From NCBI GenBank assembly GCA_944322845.1, contig CALUQE010000003.1, positions 62,001 to 126,000 on the forward strand: a stretch of 64,000 bases of DNA. The letters are read 5' to 3'. The notes under the pieces are model-generated. The model saw nothing but the letters and a program-made list of their open reading frames with translations. It was not told the origin of the DNA and did no database searches. How positions within the stretch are numbered: position 1 is the stretch's first letter; each line of letters starts with the position of its first letter. The position numbers and the translations under genes were made by a program. Source of the DNA: Candidatus Gastranaerophilales bacterium (GTDB taxonomy: Bacteria; Cyanobacteriota; Vampirovibrionia; Gastranaerophilales; Gastranaerophilaceae). Shown here one piece after another: positions 56,849 through 64,000 of this stretch.

Positions 56849-59059
56849 TTAAATGGTTTTTACAACAATGTTTTGTATCTTGTGCTGATTTATATATTCT
56901 TTTACTTCTATTGCTCTCTCTCTTGCAGAATTTACAATCGTAATAATTATTTCTTCCGCCCGCAGGCGCTCTAAATCTTCGGGAGCAAAAATCTCATATT
57001 GTCCGATAAATTTTCCCTTTTTATTCGGATTTTTGTCAATAATTCCGATAACATTTGTATTTAAAATATTGTATTTTCGGATAAATTCTTCTAAAAATAT
57101 ACTTGCACCCCATAATACAATGTTTTTTCCACTCTGTATTTGTAAGTATAAATTTGTATACTTAGCACCTTCAATAATTGTATTTAAAGCTATTTCTTTA
57201 TTCATCTCAAGCAGAATATCTTCATAAAAAGGTGTCTTGCGGGCATATTTCCAGAAGATTTCGTAATACAATTCCAGCCTTGAATTCCACGGTTTTTGCG
57301 GGGAGGTGTAATGAATGATTACCGGCTTAGAATAAGCAGTTTTTATATCTGCCAGATAGTCGCCCTCAATGCTGTTCATAAAATTTTTATTCCATATAAA
57401 AATCCCGCAGCAAAAATTCCATCTTGAAGATATCAGCTTAACATTATTTTCAAATATAATATTTAAAATATCCTGATCAGGGTAGAGCAGTTTTTCTTGT
57501 TTAAAAGTCTCTTCAATTAAAATTTTGTATTCATTTTTATCAATTGCCGGAATATTGAACATTATCATGCCGGAATTGAAGTATTCTTTTTCATTTTTAA
57601 TTTTTAAACTGTTTTTTATATGTTCTTTGCGCTCTTGAAATTCTTTAAGGTGCAGAATTTGTGCTGTCGCATCTCTGACTGCAAGAATTTGCCTGCCGTC
57701 AAAACTTATATTAAATAATTCTTTTAGCGAATTATTGATTACAATATCTGTATCAAGATAAAGTACTTTTTTATATTCAGGCATTAATAAAGGAATGAAA
57801 ATCCGGTTATAAATTTCTACTGTCCAATTATTCATTGTTTTTAGATTTATATCCGGAAAGTTATTTAAAATATAATTCGATACATCAAAAAATCTCAAAC
57901 TGAAATTTGCGGGAAGCATTTTATCAAGTAATCTTTTGTTATTTGGCGTTAAATCCGTATTGAAAACAATAATATCATATTTTTCTTCAGGTTTAGAATT
58001 TTCAATAATTGATTGAAGTGTTGCTGCAAAATATTTGCAATACTTATTATTAAATGAAAAAACAATAGGATAACAAATTTCATTAAATACAGGTTTAATG
58101 GTGAAATCTGTGCTTTTTTCCCAATCTTGTTTTTTGTGAAAAAGATTGGCAAGAATTGTTTTGAGTCCGTTTCGGTCTGTCATAGAAGTATCATCCGTAT
58201 CATTTATACACAGAAGTTTCGGTCGATATTTTTGTATGACTTCTTCTATTGAATATTTGGATTCTAATTTTAAATATAAGTTATCAAGTGAGGTATAAAA
58301 ATTTTGTTCTGCAATAGGCGGGTTAAGCTTTAATTCTCCCTGCTTGGTCTCTAACATATAAAGACTAAAAATAATTCTCTGTATAGTATTCGGGGTGCGG
58401 AATTTTTGTTCTATTAACTTATCAAACTCATTCGCAAACATCTTTTTACAGGCTTTAAAAGAACTTTTTCTATAAGCATCAATACAATGCGACGGATCAA
58501 ACTTATTTACCGCTTTTTGTCTGTCGAAAGCTTTATCAAATAAATCTTGAGTGTACAAAATTCTTTGAGTATACAAATTGTTCGGCTCTGTCCATTTGCG
58601 GGTTCGTAAGTTTATAATCGGCTTATTTTCTTCATTATAAAAATATTCCGGTCCAACAGGAGACGTAAAAAACATATCGTCATTTGCGTAGAGAAAATAT
58701 TCCGATAAATCCGGTATATTATCAATGCAAACTTCTATTGCTGCACTGTTAAAACAAGGCAGACAGTTTTCCGGCATGATGTCTTTGTGGTCGATTATTT
58801 TTATTTTGGGATGGTTTGTATCAAGCCATTCCGGCACTTGGTTATCTGTTACTATAAAAATCCTATTAATCCACGGAGCATACATTTCGGCAGAACGCAG
58901 AGAGTATTTAAGCTCATCATTATTTGAATAGCGACAGTCGCTATTTTCTTCCGAACTCACAACTCCGAGCTTATTTGCCCAGAATCTTCGTTTCCCCTGC
59001 CACTCTTCGTCTTTGTCGTTTACCCAGAGATAAACTAAATCTATTTTTATGTCTCGCAA
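56849..59059 (-). CDS. Stealth phosphotransferase + GT8 + WGAS module
   Basis: 736 residues, three parts. Stealth CR1 (IDLVYLWVNDKDEEWQ, 6-21), CR2 (RYSNNDELKYSLRSAEMYAPWINRIFIVTDNQVPEWL in part, 43-79, and FLYANDDMFF with D127/D128), CR3 (SHCIDAYRKSSFKACKKMF, 190-208), CR4 (PKLLCINDTDD, 280-290). GT8 at about 328-600 with DTD at 436-438 (KVLYLDTDIVINN). Shared module 644-736 (KNIVLWGASIFLEEFI, GIIDKN, FAPEDLERL). Stealth enzymes add hexose-1-phosphate to capsules, so one chain could make alternating phosphodiester and glycosidic bonds. It overlaps 59047 by 13 bp. Confidence 0.9.
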   Translation of the reverse strand: MRDIKIDLVYLWVNDKDEEWQGKRRFWANKLGVVSSEENSDCRYSNNDELKYSLRSAEMYAPWINRIFIVTDNQVPEWLDTNHPKIKIIDHKDIMPENCLPCFNSAAIEVCIDNIPDLSEYFLYANDDMFFTSPVGPEYFYNEENKPIINLRTRKWTEPNNLYTQRILYTQDLFDKAFDRQKAVNKFDPSHCIDAYRKSSFKACKKMFANEFDKLIEQKFRTPNTIQRIIFSLYMLETKQGELKLNPPIAEQNFYTSLDNLYLKLESKYSIEEVIQKYRPKLLCINDTDDTSMTDRNGLKTILANLFHKKQDWEKSTDFTIKPVFNEICYPIVFSFNNKYCKYFAATLQSIIENSKPEEKYDIIVFNTDLTPNNKRLLDKMLPANFSLRFFDVSNYILNNFPDINLKTMNNWTVEIYNRIFIPLLMPEYKKVLYLDTDIVINNSLKELFNISFDGRQILAVRDATAQILHLKEFQERKEHIKNSLKIKNEKEYFNSGMIMFNIPAIDKNEYKILIEETFKQEKLLYPDQDILNIIFENNVKLISSRWNFCCGIFIWNKNFMNSIEGDYLADIKTAYSKPVIIHYTSPQKPWNSRLELYYEIFWKYARKTPFYEDILLEMNKEIALNTIIEGAKYTNLYLQIQSGKNIVLWGASIFLEEFIRKYNILNTNVIGIIDKNPNKKGKFIGQYEIFAPEDLERLRAEEIIITIVNSARERAIEVKEYINQHKIQNIVVKTI

Positions 59060-60306
59060 ACTGTAAGCTCCTCTTCAAAGATATTCGGCAAAAGCTCCAC
59101 AGTCGGATATTTTTCTCTGAACTCTTCTTTTAATGATTCATAAATGGATTCGTTATTGGATAGAACTGTCAAAATTACTCCGTCAGGTTTTAATTTGTTA
59201 ATCGCCTCCGGTGGGTAAATGGTATAATTGCAGAAAGGTTTGCCTGCTGATGCGGCGTTTCTGTCAATTATTCCTAAAATATTCGGGTTCTTCTCGGTTT
59301 CTCTCTCAAGCACTTGTCGGATAAAAAGACTTCCGCCCCAGAGCATAACTTTTTTGTTCCCGATAAATTTCTTGAGATATTCGGGCGTAATATAATCTTT
59401 CCTTAAAGCTGATTGATATTTTTGCCAATCATTCGGCAGAAGTGTCTTAAACTCTTGAAGAAAGTTCTTGTATTCATCATCGTTACAATAACTAATTTCC
59501 GCCCTTATGTGGTTAATGAAAACTTTTCTGTAAGCGTTTTCATACTCAGGTAGAAATCCTCTTGATTTAAGAAAATTCCCTAAATACATGCAGGATTTAA
59601 CGGCATCAATTGTATGTTTAGAACGTGTGCTTACAAGGCTTCCCGGACGGTTAAACCTGTAATTAACAAGTTCTTTATTAAATGCAACTATTTTATTTGC
59701 ACAAAGAACTAAACTGTGCATAAAAGCAATATCTTCATATATCGTGAGCGGCGGAAATTCAAGATGATTCTCTTTCAAGAACGATTTTTTGATTAATTTA
59801 TTCCAAACAACAGGGGTAAACAGAGAAAATATATCGTCTTTAAAATCTTCTCGGTTAAAAACTTTCTCCATCGGAACTTTGTCAATGTTTATAGGAAAAT
59901 TCGGACTCCCTGTCTCTGTTATATTCCCTTCGTCATCAACTTTTCTTGAAGAACAAACCGTTAAATCCGCATCAAATTTTTCTGCGTGGTTGTACATCTC
60001 TTCTAACAAATTGGGTTCAAAATAATCATCGGAGTCAAGAAACTGAATGTATTTCCCCTCGGCAAGTCTTATTCCGTTATTCCTTGCACTTCCAGCGCCC
60101 GAATGCCTCTGCTGGAGAATCACAAACCTGTCGTCTTTTCTTTTGTACTCCTGCAAAATCTCCAGAGACTTGTCAGTCGAGCCGTCATCCACACAAATTA
60201 TCTCAAAATCCTGAAAAGTTTGATTCAAGATACTATCCAAACACTCTCTCAGGTATTTTTCTACATTGTAAACGGGGATTATTATAGATATTTGAATCTT
60301 TTTCAC
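59047..60306 (-). CDS. GT2 glycosyltransferase + WGAS module
   Basis: 419 residues. GT2 1-220 (ISIIIPVYNVEKYLRECLDSILNQTFQDFEIICVDDGSTDKS in part, LDSDDYFEPNLLEEMY, C-S-S-R-K-V-D). Module 317-419: KKVMLWGGSLFIRQVL, GIIDRN, YPPEAINKLKPD, ending ELLPNIFEEELTVCET. It is nearly the twin of 45500, with I-R-Q-V-L and V-L-S-N-N-E shared. It is the first gene of this operon. The upstream region holds the palindrome at 60371-60399 and the XRE gene on the other strand. Confidence 0.88.
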   Translation of the reverse strand: MKKIQISIIIPVYNVEKYLRECLDSILNQTFQDFEIICVDDGSTDKSLEILQEYKRKDDRFVILQQRHSGAGSARNNGIRLAEGKYIQFLDSDDYFEPNLLEEMYNHAEKFDADLTVCSSRKVDDEGNITETGSPNFPINIDKVPMEKVFNREDFKDDIFSLFTPVVWNKLIKKSFLKENHLEFPPLTIYEDIAFMHSLVLCANKIVAFNKELVNYRFNRPGSLVSTRSKHTIDAVKSCMYLGNFLKSRGFLPEYENAYRKVFINHIRAEISYCNDDEYKNFLQEFKTLLPNDWQKYQSALRKDYITPEYLKKFIGNKKVMLWGGSLFIRQVLERETEKNPNILGIIDRNAASAGKPFCNYTIYPPEAINKLKPDGVILTVLSNNESIYESLKEEFREKYPTVELLPNIFEEELTVCET

Positions 60307-60370
60307 TCTTCTTTTCTCCCAGAAAATTCCATATAGATATTACCAATTAGTTGTCATGATAGTACATAGA

Positions 60371-60399
60371 TGTCCTTATGTCAAACAGAATAAAGGACA
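60371..60399. promoter_or_regulatory. Inverted repeat, likely XRE operator
   Basis: TGTCCTTAT (60371-60379) and ATAAAGGACA (60390-60399), 10 nt apart, with a possible bulged A, midway between the divergent 59047 and 60466 genes. It may be the regulator's own site. Confidence 0.55.
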
Positions 60400-60465
60400 T
60401 TCGTATTGTTTATAAGGCGACATTGAGGTCTTAAAATTAATAAAAATAGTAATAAGGATGTAAAA

Positions 60466-60804
60466 ATGTTGCTTGAATCAGACAAAGTTGTAATTGGCAG
60501 AAAATTCAAAGAATATCGCAAAAGCAAACGTCTTACACAGTTTGAGCTGGCAGAAAAAGTGGGGTTAAACGAAAAACAAATATCCAGAATCGAAGCAGGT
60601 TTAAATTATCCCACTTATCTTACCTTTGTAAAATTGTTGAAGGTTTTAGAAATCAATATCTCTGATTTTATTGAACAGGCTCCTTTAACAAATAATCCCT
60701 TGCAAGATGAGGTTATGCATCTGATAAAGACAGCTAATGATGCAGAATTGAAAACCTATCTTGATGTTTTAAAAGCATTAAAAAAGAATTTTAAAAATTT
60801 CTAA
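60466..60804 (+). CDS. XRE-family transcriptional regulator
   Basis: 112 residues. Helix-turn-helix at about 12-68: IGRKFKEYRKSKRLTQFELAEKVGLNEKQISRIEAGLNYPTYLTFVKLLKVLEINISDF in part, an XRE/cro-C1 fold. The C-terminal 45 residues are acidic and helical with no known ligand domain. AAGGATG precedes the ATG. It divergently faces the first gene of the glycan operon, so it may control it, or itself through the palindrome upstream. Not a toxin-antitoxin pair as far as visible. Confidence 0.85.
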   Translation: MLLESDKVVIGRKFKEYRKSKRLTQFELAEKVGLNEKQISRIEAGLNYPTYLTFVKLLKVLEINISDFIEQAPLTNNPLQDEVMHLIKTANDAELKTYLDVLKALKKNFKNF

Positions 60805-61149
60805 CACCAGCCTCAGCTCACTCCCGCTCGAACCCGCTGACAAAGCTCCGCCTTGTGTTGCAATAAGCTGATAATTATATCATTGAGGGTGACGGGGAGT
60901 TTTTATTAAAATATGGGATAAGTATTTTGTCACCCGATTTAATGTTCTTTTCTTTTTGATTACTTTTTCTTTTTAGTAAAGAAAAAGTAATTGGAGATGG
61001 CGGGAGTGTCTTGGTCGCTCGCATTTAACGGCAATTACGCAATTTGCAGCGGAGCTTGCCTCCTCGCAAATCGCTCCAGCCTCAGCTCGCTCCCGCTCGA
61101 ACCCGCAGACAAGGCTTTGCTGTAATTTAACATACAGAATAAGATGCAA
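60805..61149. other. 345-bp intergenic region with direct and inverted repeats
   Basis: Contains two copies of a GC-richer 41-bp sequence at 60807-60847 and 61077-61117 (CCAGCCTCAGCTC..., four mismatches). Also a 14-bp inverted repeat ATTACTTTTTCTTT at 60959-60972/60978-60991, and a GGGTGAC/GTCACCC pair (60886-60892 and 60929-60935). The GC-rich parts contrast with AT-rich neighbours. No gene was seen. Confidence 0.6.
60807..61117 (+). repeat. 41-bp direct repeats flanking 230 bp
   Basis: Copy 1 at 60807-60847 and copy 2 at 61077-61117 are about 90% identical (start CCAGCCTCAGCTC, end CAAAGCT/CAAGGCT). Between them lie the 14-bp inverted repeat and a GGAGATGGCGGGAGTGTC stretch. Possibly a mobile-element remnant or recombination site at the edge of the restriction locus. 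Confidence 0.65.
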
Positions 61150-62274
61150 TTAACTATGAGATGGATAAGATTTGTCTTCGTTTTTTTCATAATTATTGTA
61201 ATTTCTAAAATATTTATTATTTGTTGGGTTGATATCGTTTAAATAACTGTATGCCCAGTCTAACCATTCATTATCACTAGCATCATTATGCTTTTTTATG
61301 TGGTCTAAAAATTCTATTACAATACAAAGTTCTTTCCATTTTTTGCTATCTTCTAGTAATTTTTGTCTTTTATAGTTTTCATACTTTATATATTTTTGCC
61401 TTATATTTTCTTGTTCTTTAATAAAATCGTTATAGGTTTGTATTTGACGCTGTCTACATTCTCTAATTTTATCTTGTCGTTCTTTTTCTAGACGTTCATT
61501 TTTTAATTTATCAATTTTCTTGATTACATATAAAATCGCCTTTGAGATAGCCTGTTCTATGGTTATATCTTCTGTTTCTTTGTAGTCTCTAGGTTCCCAA
61601 TAATATTTACCATAAACAGAAATTTTTAGATATGGAGTTTCTTCTGTCACATATTTTAAATCATTATCACTTTTACGCCATTCCCAATCCCATCCATCCG
61701 ATGGTTGAACCTTTCTTTTATAAGATATGCTATATTTTTTTACAATCAATGTAACATAATCTTCATTCAAACTTACTTTTGCGATTCTTCTATTATCTTC
61801 ATTAGTTTCACTTATTGCATATCCTCTATTTTCTAGTTCAAACAAAACTAAACTCAATACCTTTCTGGCTCGGACATCTATTTTAACATATTTATTCAAT
61901 TTATCAATATCGTTCCAAGATTTTACAAGTGGATGATATTTTTGAGATTTTTTGTCAAATATTATTGTACTTAAAGTATTTTTTTCCTGTTTTAATTTCT
62001 CAAAAAGTTCTGTATTCTGGGGTTTGGAAGCTTTAGACTCAACTATTACTTTGTCATCCGAGCACCAGGCAATTTTCTTTAATGCAGGAATTTTAATTTT
62101 TTGTCCGGCTTTTAAGCACATCCAATATCCTCTTGGAGGAATAGTAATTTCATATTTCGTACATAATTTTCCCAGACCTCTATCTGAAAAACCAAATTCT
62201 TTTGCGATATGCATCATTGGTTTTTTCCAAGCAAGTTCATATAATTGTTTTCTCGTTAAAGTTCTTTGTTCCAT
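61150..62274 (-). CDS. HTH-like/coiled-coil protein of the restriction locus
   Basis: 374 residues. Start: TRKQLYELAWKKPMMHIAKEFGFSDRGLGKLCTKYEITIPPRGYWMCLKAGQKIKIPAL in part. This Y-E-L-x-W-x-x-P-M...L-A...G-x-S-D-x-x-L-x-K-x-C...P-P-R-G-Y-W-x-x-x-x-A-G pattern is a widespread uncharacterised N-terminal HTH-like domain, known to me from other bacterial genomes. The middle is beta/alpha. A long coiled coil runs about 245-330 (RLEKERQDKIRECRQRQI...). The gene starts 2 bp after the metallopeptidase stop, so it is in the same operon as hsdR. Role unknown. Confidence 0.75.
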   Translation of the reverse strand: MEQRTLTRKQLYELAWKKPMMHIAKEFGFSDRGLGKLCTKYEITIPPRGYWMCLKAGQKIKIPALKKIAWCSDDKVIVESKASKPQNTELFEKLKQEKNTLSTIIFDKKSQKYHPLVKSWNDIDKLNKYVKIDVRARKVLSLVLFELENRGYAISETNEDNRRIAKVSLNEDYVTLIVKKYSISYKRKVQPSDGWDWEWRKSDNDLKYVTEETPYLKISVYGKYYWEPRDYKETEDITIEQAISKAILYVIKKIDKLKNERLEKERQDKIRECRQRQIQTYNDFIKEQENIRQKYIKYENYKRQKLLEDSKKWKELCIVIEFLDHIKKHNDASDNEWLDWAYSYLNDINPTNNKYFRNYNNYEKNEDKSYPSHS

Positions 62275-62276
62275 AA

Positions 62277-62981
62277 CTATAATACTAATTTTTCCAGTTT
62301 ATTTTTTAACTTATTCCATTCTTTGCATTTTGATTCTAGCAAAGTATAAAATTGTTTATTATGTGAGAAATATAGACAGTGACACAATTCGTGATAAATA
62401 ACATAATCAATACAGTCTTTGTTTGCTTTTATAGCTTCAATATTCATTGTTATAGTATTACTATTTTTGTTATAACTACCCCATCTTTTTGTTAATTTAC
62501 GGATTTTCAAAGAGGGTTTAACTATGTTATAGGCAATAAATTTTTGAAAACATTTATCTAACTCTTTTTTATATGCATACAATGCCTTATCTTTATACCA
62601 TTTGTTTATCAATTTAGCCGGAGTTTTTAAATTGTATTCAACAATAAGACATCCTTTTTTTAATTTAACTGAATCAGTGTTTGATTTAATTATTTTTAGG
62701 CGGTATTGTTTTCCTAAATACCAGAAACATTCTCCACTAATATACCTCTTTTCATCTGGTTCTTTATAATTATCAATAAAGTATTGTCTCTGTTTTGTAA
62801 TCCATTTTGCCTTATATTGAACTTTCTTAATAATATCTTGTTTGTTTCTATTTTCTGGAGCTTTAACTTTAATTTTGGTTGTAGGCAAAACTTCTATAGA
62901 TAAAGTTTTTCTATCTTCTTGTAATAATTCAAACTCAATTACTTCTTTTCCGTATTCTATTTTTTCTATCGTAGCAATCAT
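62277..62981 (-). CDS. YgjP-type zinc metallopeptidase
   Basis: 234 residues. H-E-L-C-H (in VIYHELCHCLYFSHNKQFYTL, about 190-210) is the zinc site, with the third ligand H in the F-S-H-N-K. The N-part is strand-rich (LQEDRKTLSIEVLPTTKIKVKAPENRN in part) and K-R-W-G-S-Y-N-K-N precedes the HEXXH, all typical of YgjP/DUF45. This family is very often the neighbour of type I restriction hsdR, as here. The ATG overlaps the hsdR stop (ATGA). It may process or regulate the complex; not proven. Confidence 0.88.
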   Translation of the reverse strand: MIATIEKIEYGKEVIEFELLQEDRKTLSIEVLPTTKIKVKAPENRNKQDIIKKVQYKAKWITKQRQYFIDNYKEPDEKRYISGECFWYLGKQYRLKIIKSNTDSVKLKKGCLIVEYNLKTPAKLINKWYKDKALYAYKKELDKCFQKFIAYNIVKPSLKIRKLTKRWGSYNKNSNTITMNIEAIKANKDCIDYVIYHELCHCLYFSHNKQFYTLLESKCKEWNKLKNKLEKLVL

Positions 62982-64000
62982 TTCGCATACCTTCTTTTGG
63001 CAATTTTCATTGATTCGTCTATGATAAAATCGATATCATCAAATGTAATATTAATCTTATTAGTATCTTTAAAGTCAAATAAAACATCTTCGATATCGTT
63101 AATAATTTTGTTTTGCAAATCAGTATTTTTTATCCAATCAACATATTGATTATCCAATATTATCTTATCTATTTTGAGTGCAAGTTCTGCGGCAGCATCC
63201 TTTGTAGCATCATATTTCTTGATTCTTTCAAAAACAACACCATAAAAAGCTTTTGCAACTTCGTTATTCAAAATAGAAATCGGAACATCATCACCTGTTC
63301 TTGTTCTTGCCATTGTTAATATTTCAGTTACTCTATTTAAATATTCATTATCATTTTTCAGTCTTTCGGCTTCATCCATTATTTGTTTTGAATATTTTTC
63401 AATAGCTTCTTTTAAAAGTTCTGATAATTTTTTATAAAATATAGGATCATCGTCCCATTTCTCTGATATTGTACGAGAAATTCTATATGCAATTGTATCG
63501 GCTTTTGAACGAGGATTACTTTTTTTATCAACTTCTGCCTTAAATTTTTCGACATCAAAAATATCCACAGGTTCTACAACTTGAATTATTTCATCTGACG
63601 TTACATAAGTATCAATTAATTTTTGAATTTTTGTTTCATATTCTTTTCGGTCGATTGTTTCAGCATATCTAGATTTTAGAGAAACTCTTAAATTTAAGAA
63701 AAATTTTAAATCTTGCTTGTAAGTTGCAATTTTACTTTCAGAAGTTTCTTCTAAAAACTTAAAATTACCAAGAGCTAACTGCAAAGTTTTTGCAAAAACA
63801 TTTAAACGATCGTAAAATTTATCTCTATCATCTTCAAATTTTAAATGTTGCTCATATGCTTCAATATCATATTTGTTTATCCCATTAAAAAGTTCCCACA
63901 AATCTGAATGTTTTTGAGGTAATGTTTTAATTTCATCTTGAGCAGATATTAAAGCATCTTGGATATCTTTTTCATCAAAATCTCCAATATTACTATATTT
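62978..64000 (-). CDS. hsdR: Type I restriction enzyme HsdR, C-terminal part (5' end outside window)
   Basis: 341 codons are seen. The frame is open to the right edge, reading KYSNIGDFDEKDIQDALISA and on to the in-frame TTG at 63901, so no start lies in the window. The helical segment EAYEQHLKFEDDRDKFYDRLNVFAKTLQLAL in part, then E-Y-E-T-K-I-Q-K-L-I-D-T-Y-V and ADTIAYRISRTISEKW...FYKKLSELLKEAIEKY, resembles the C-terminal helical domain of HsdR that binds the MTase. Motor motifs lie further upstream, outside. The last 4 bp overlap the metallopeptidase gene. Restriction of foreign DNA is the expected role. Confidence 0.85.
   Translation of the reverse strand, partial: KYSNIGDFDEKDIQDALISAQDEIKTLPQKHSDLWELFNGINKYDIEAYEQHLKFEDDRDKFYDRLNVFAKTLQLALGNFKFLEETSESKIATYKQDLKFFLNLRVSLKSRYAETIDRKEYETKIQKLIDTYVTSDEIIQVVEPVDIFDVEKFKAEVDKKSNPRSKADTIAYRISRTISEKWDDDPIFYKKLSELLKEAIEKYSKQIMDEAERLKNDNEYLNRVTEILTMARTRTGDDVPISILNNEVAKAFYGVVFERIKKYDATKDAAAELALKIDKIILDNQYVDWIKNTDLQNKIINDIEDVLFDFKDTNKINITFDDIDFIIDESMKIAKRRYAK

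Noticed and set aside
60466-60804. XRE gene as antitoxin of a toxin-antitoxin pair
   Set aside because: No small toxin-like ORF lies next to it; the downstream 345 bp are noncoding.

Overview
The window is AT-rich bacterial DNA with short intergenic gaps. It holds flagellar rod and hook genes, a SepF/YggS division pair, a BioY-type transporter, stand-alone prepilin and FliJ/FliK-type genes, and many lineage-restricted proteins with a short N-terminal FKA/FKG/FGAG-like motif. From memory of such genomes, without any search, this fits a non-photosynthetic cyanobacterial-sister lineage (Vampirovibrionia/Melainabacteria, probably gut Gastranaerophilales). The lineage call is an inference of moderate confidence.

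Core region, 1 to about 41.7 kb. It opens with the 3' two thirds of a clpC-type ATPase, then an ECF sigma/anti-sigma pair, a prepilin behind a strong promoter, and a NarL-type regulator/histidine kinase pair next to flgB-flgC-fliE. A rhodanese and a secreted GH13 enzyme resembling trehalose synthase follow. Two mirrored flagellar blocks come next: fliJ-like/fliK-like/flgF-G-like on the minus strand (12.97-15.33 kb) and fliJ/fliK/flgD/flgE on the plus strand (18.43-22.16 kb). After these come yggS-sepF, mutS, an envelope run (two anchored or secreted unknowns, a GerMN protein, a HicB-like protein, a GNAT enzyme, BioY), pgk, a TPR glycosyltransferase, two tandem membrane-anchored AAA+ ATPases, aspS, tag and an EamA transporter.

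Surface-glycan region, 41.7-60.3 kb, all on the minus strand apart from an insert. Ten genes encode very different transferases: a pyruvyl-transferase-like protein, GT8, four GT2, Stealth+GT8, a hexapeptide acyltransferase, an FkbM methyltransferase and a zinc-ribbon methyltransferase. All carry one copy of the same roughly 95-residue Rossmann-like module (W-G-A-S ... G-I-I-D-x-N ... P-E ... L-K-P-D). The module sits at the C-terminus, in the middle or at the N-terminus. This shared part is the most unusual signal in the window and suggests a common ligand or docking partner for the whole glycan machinery.

The cluster is interrupted at about 48.8-53.1 kb by a block that looks acquired: a HipB/HipA pair with three palindromic operators, a ParB-like/N6-adenine methylase, a DUF5681 gene with no usual start codon directly behind the methylase TAG, and a zinc-ribbon gene. 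The right end (60.4-64 kb) has an XRE regulator, a pair of 41-bp direct repeats, and the tail of a type I restriction locus (hsdR C-terminus, YgjP-type metallopeptidase, an HTH/coiled-coil protein).

Repeats: a 16-bp motif (GGGGGTAAATRYATTG) recurs in at least five intergenic sites and seeds a 57-bp tandem array at 31.5 kb. No tRNA, rRNA, CRISPR array or transposase was seen.
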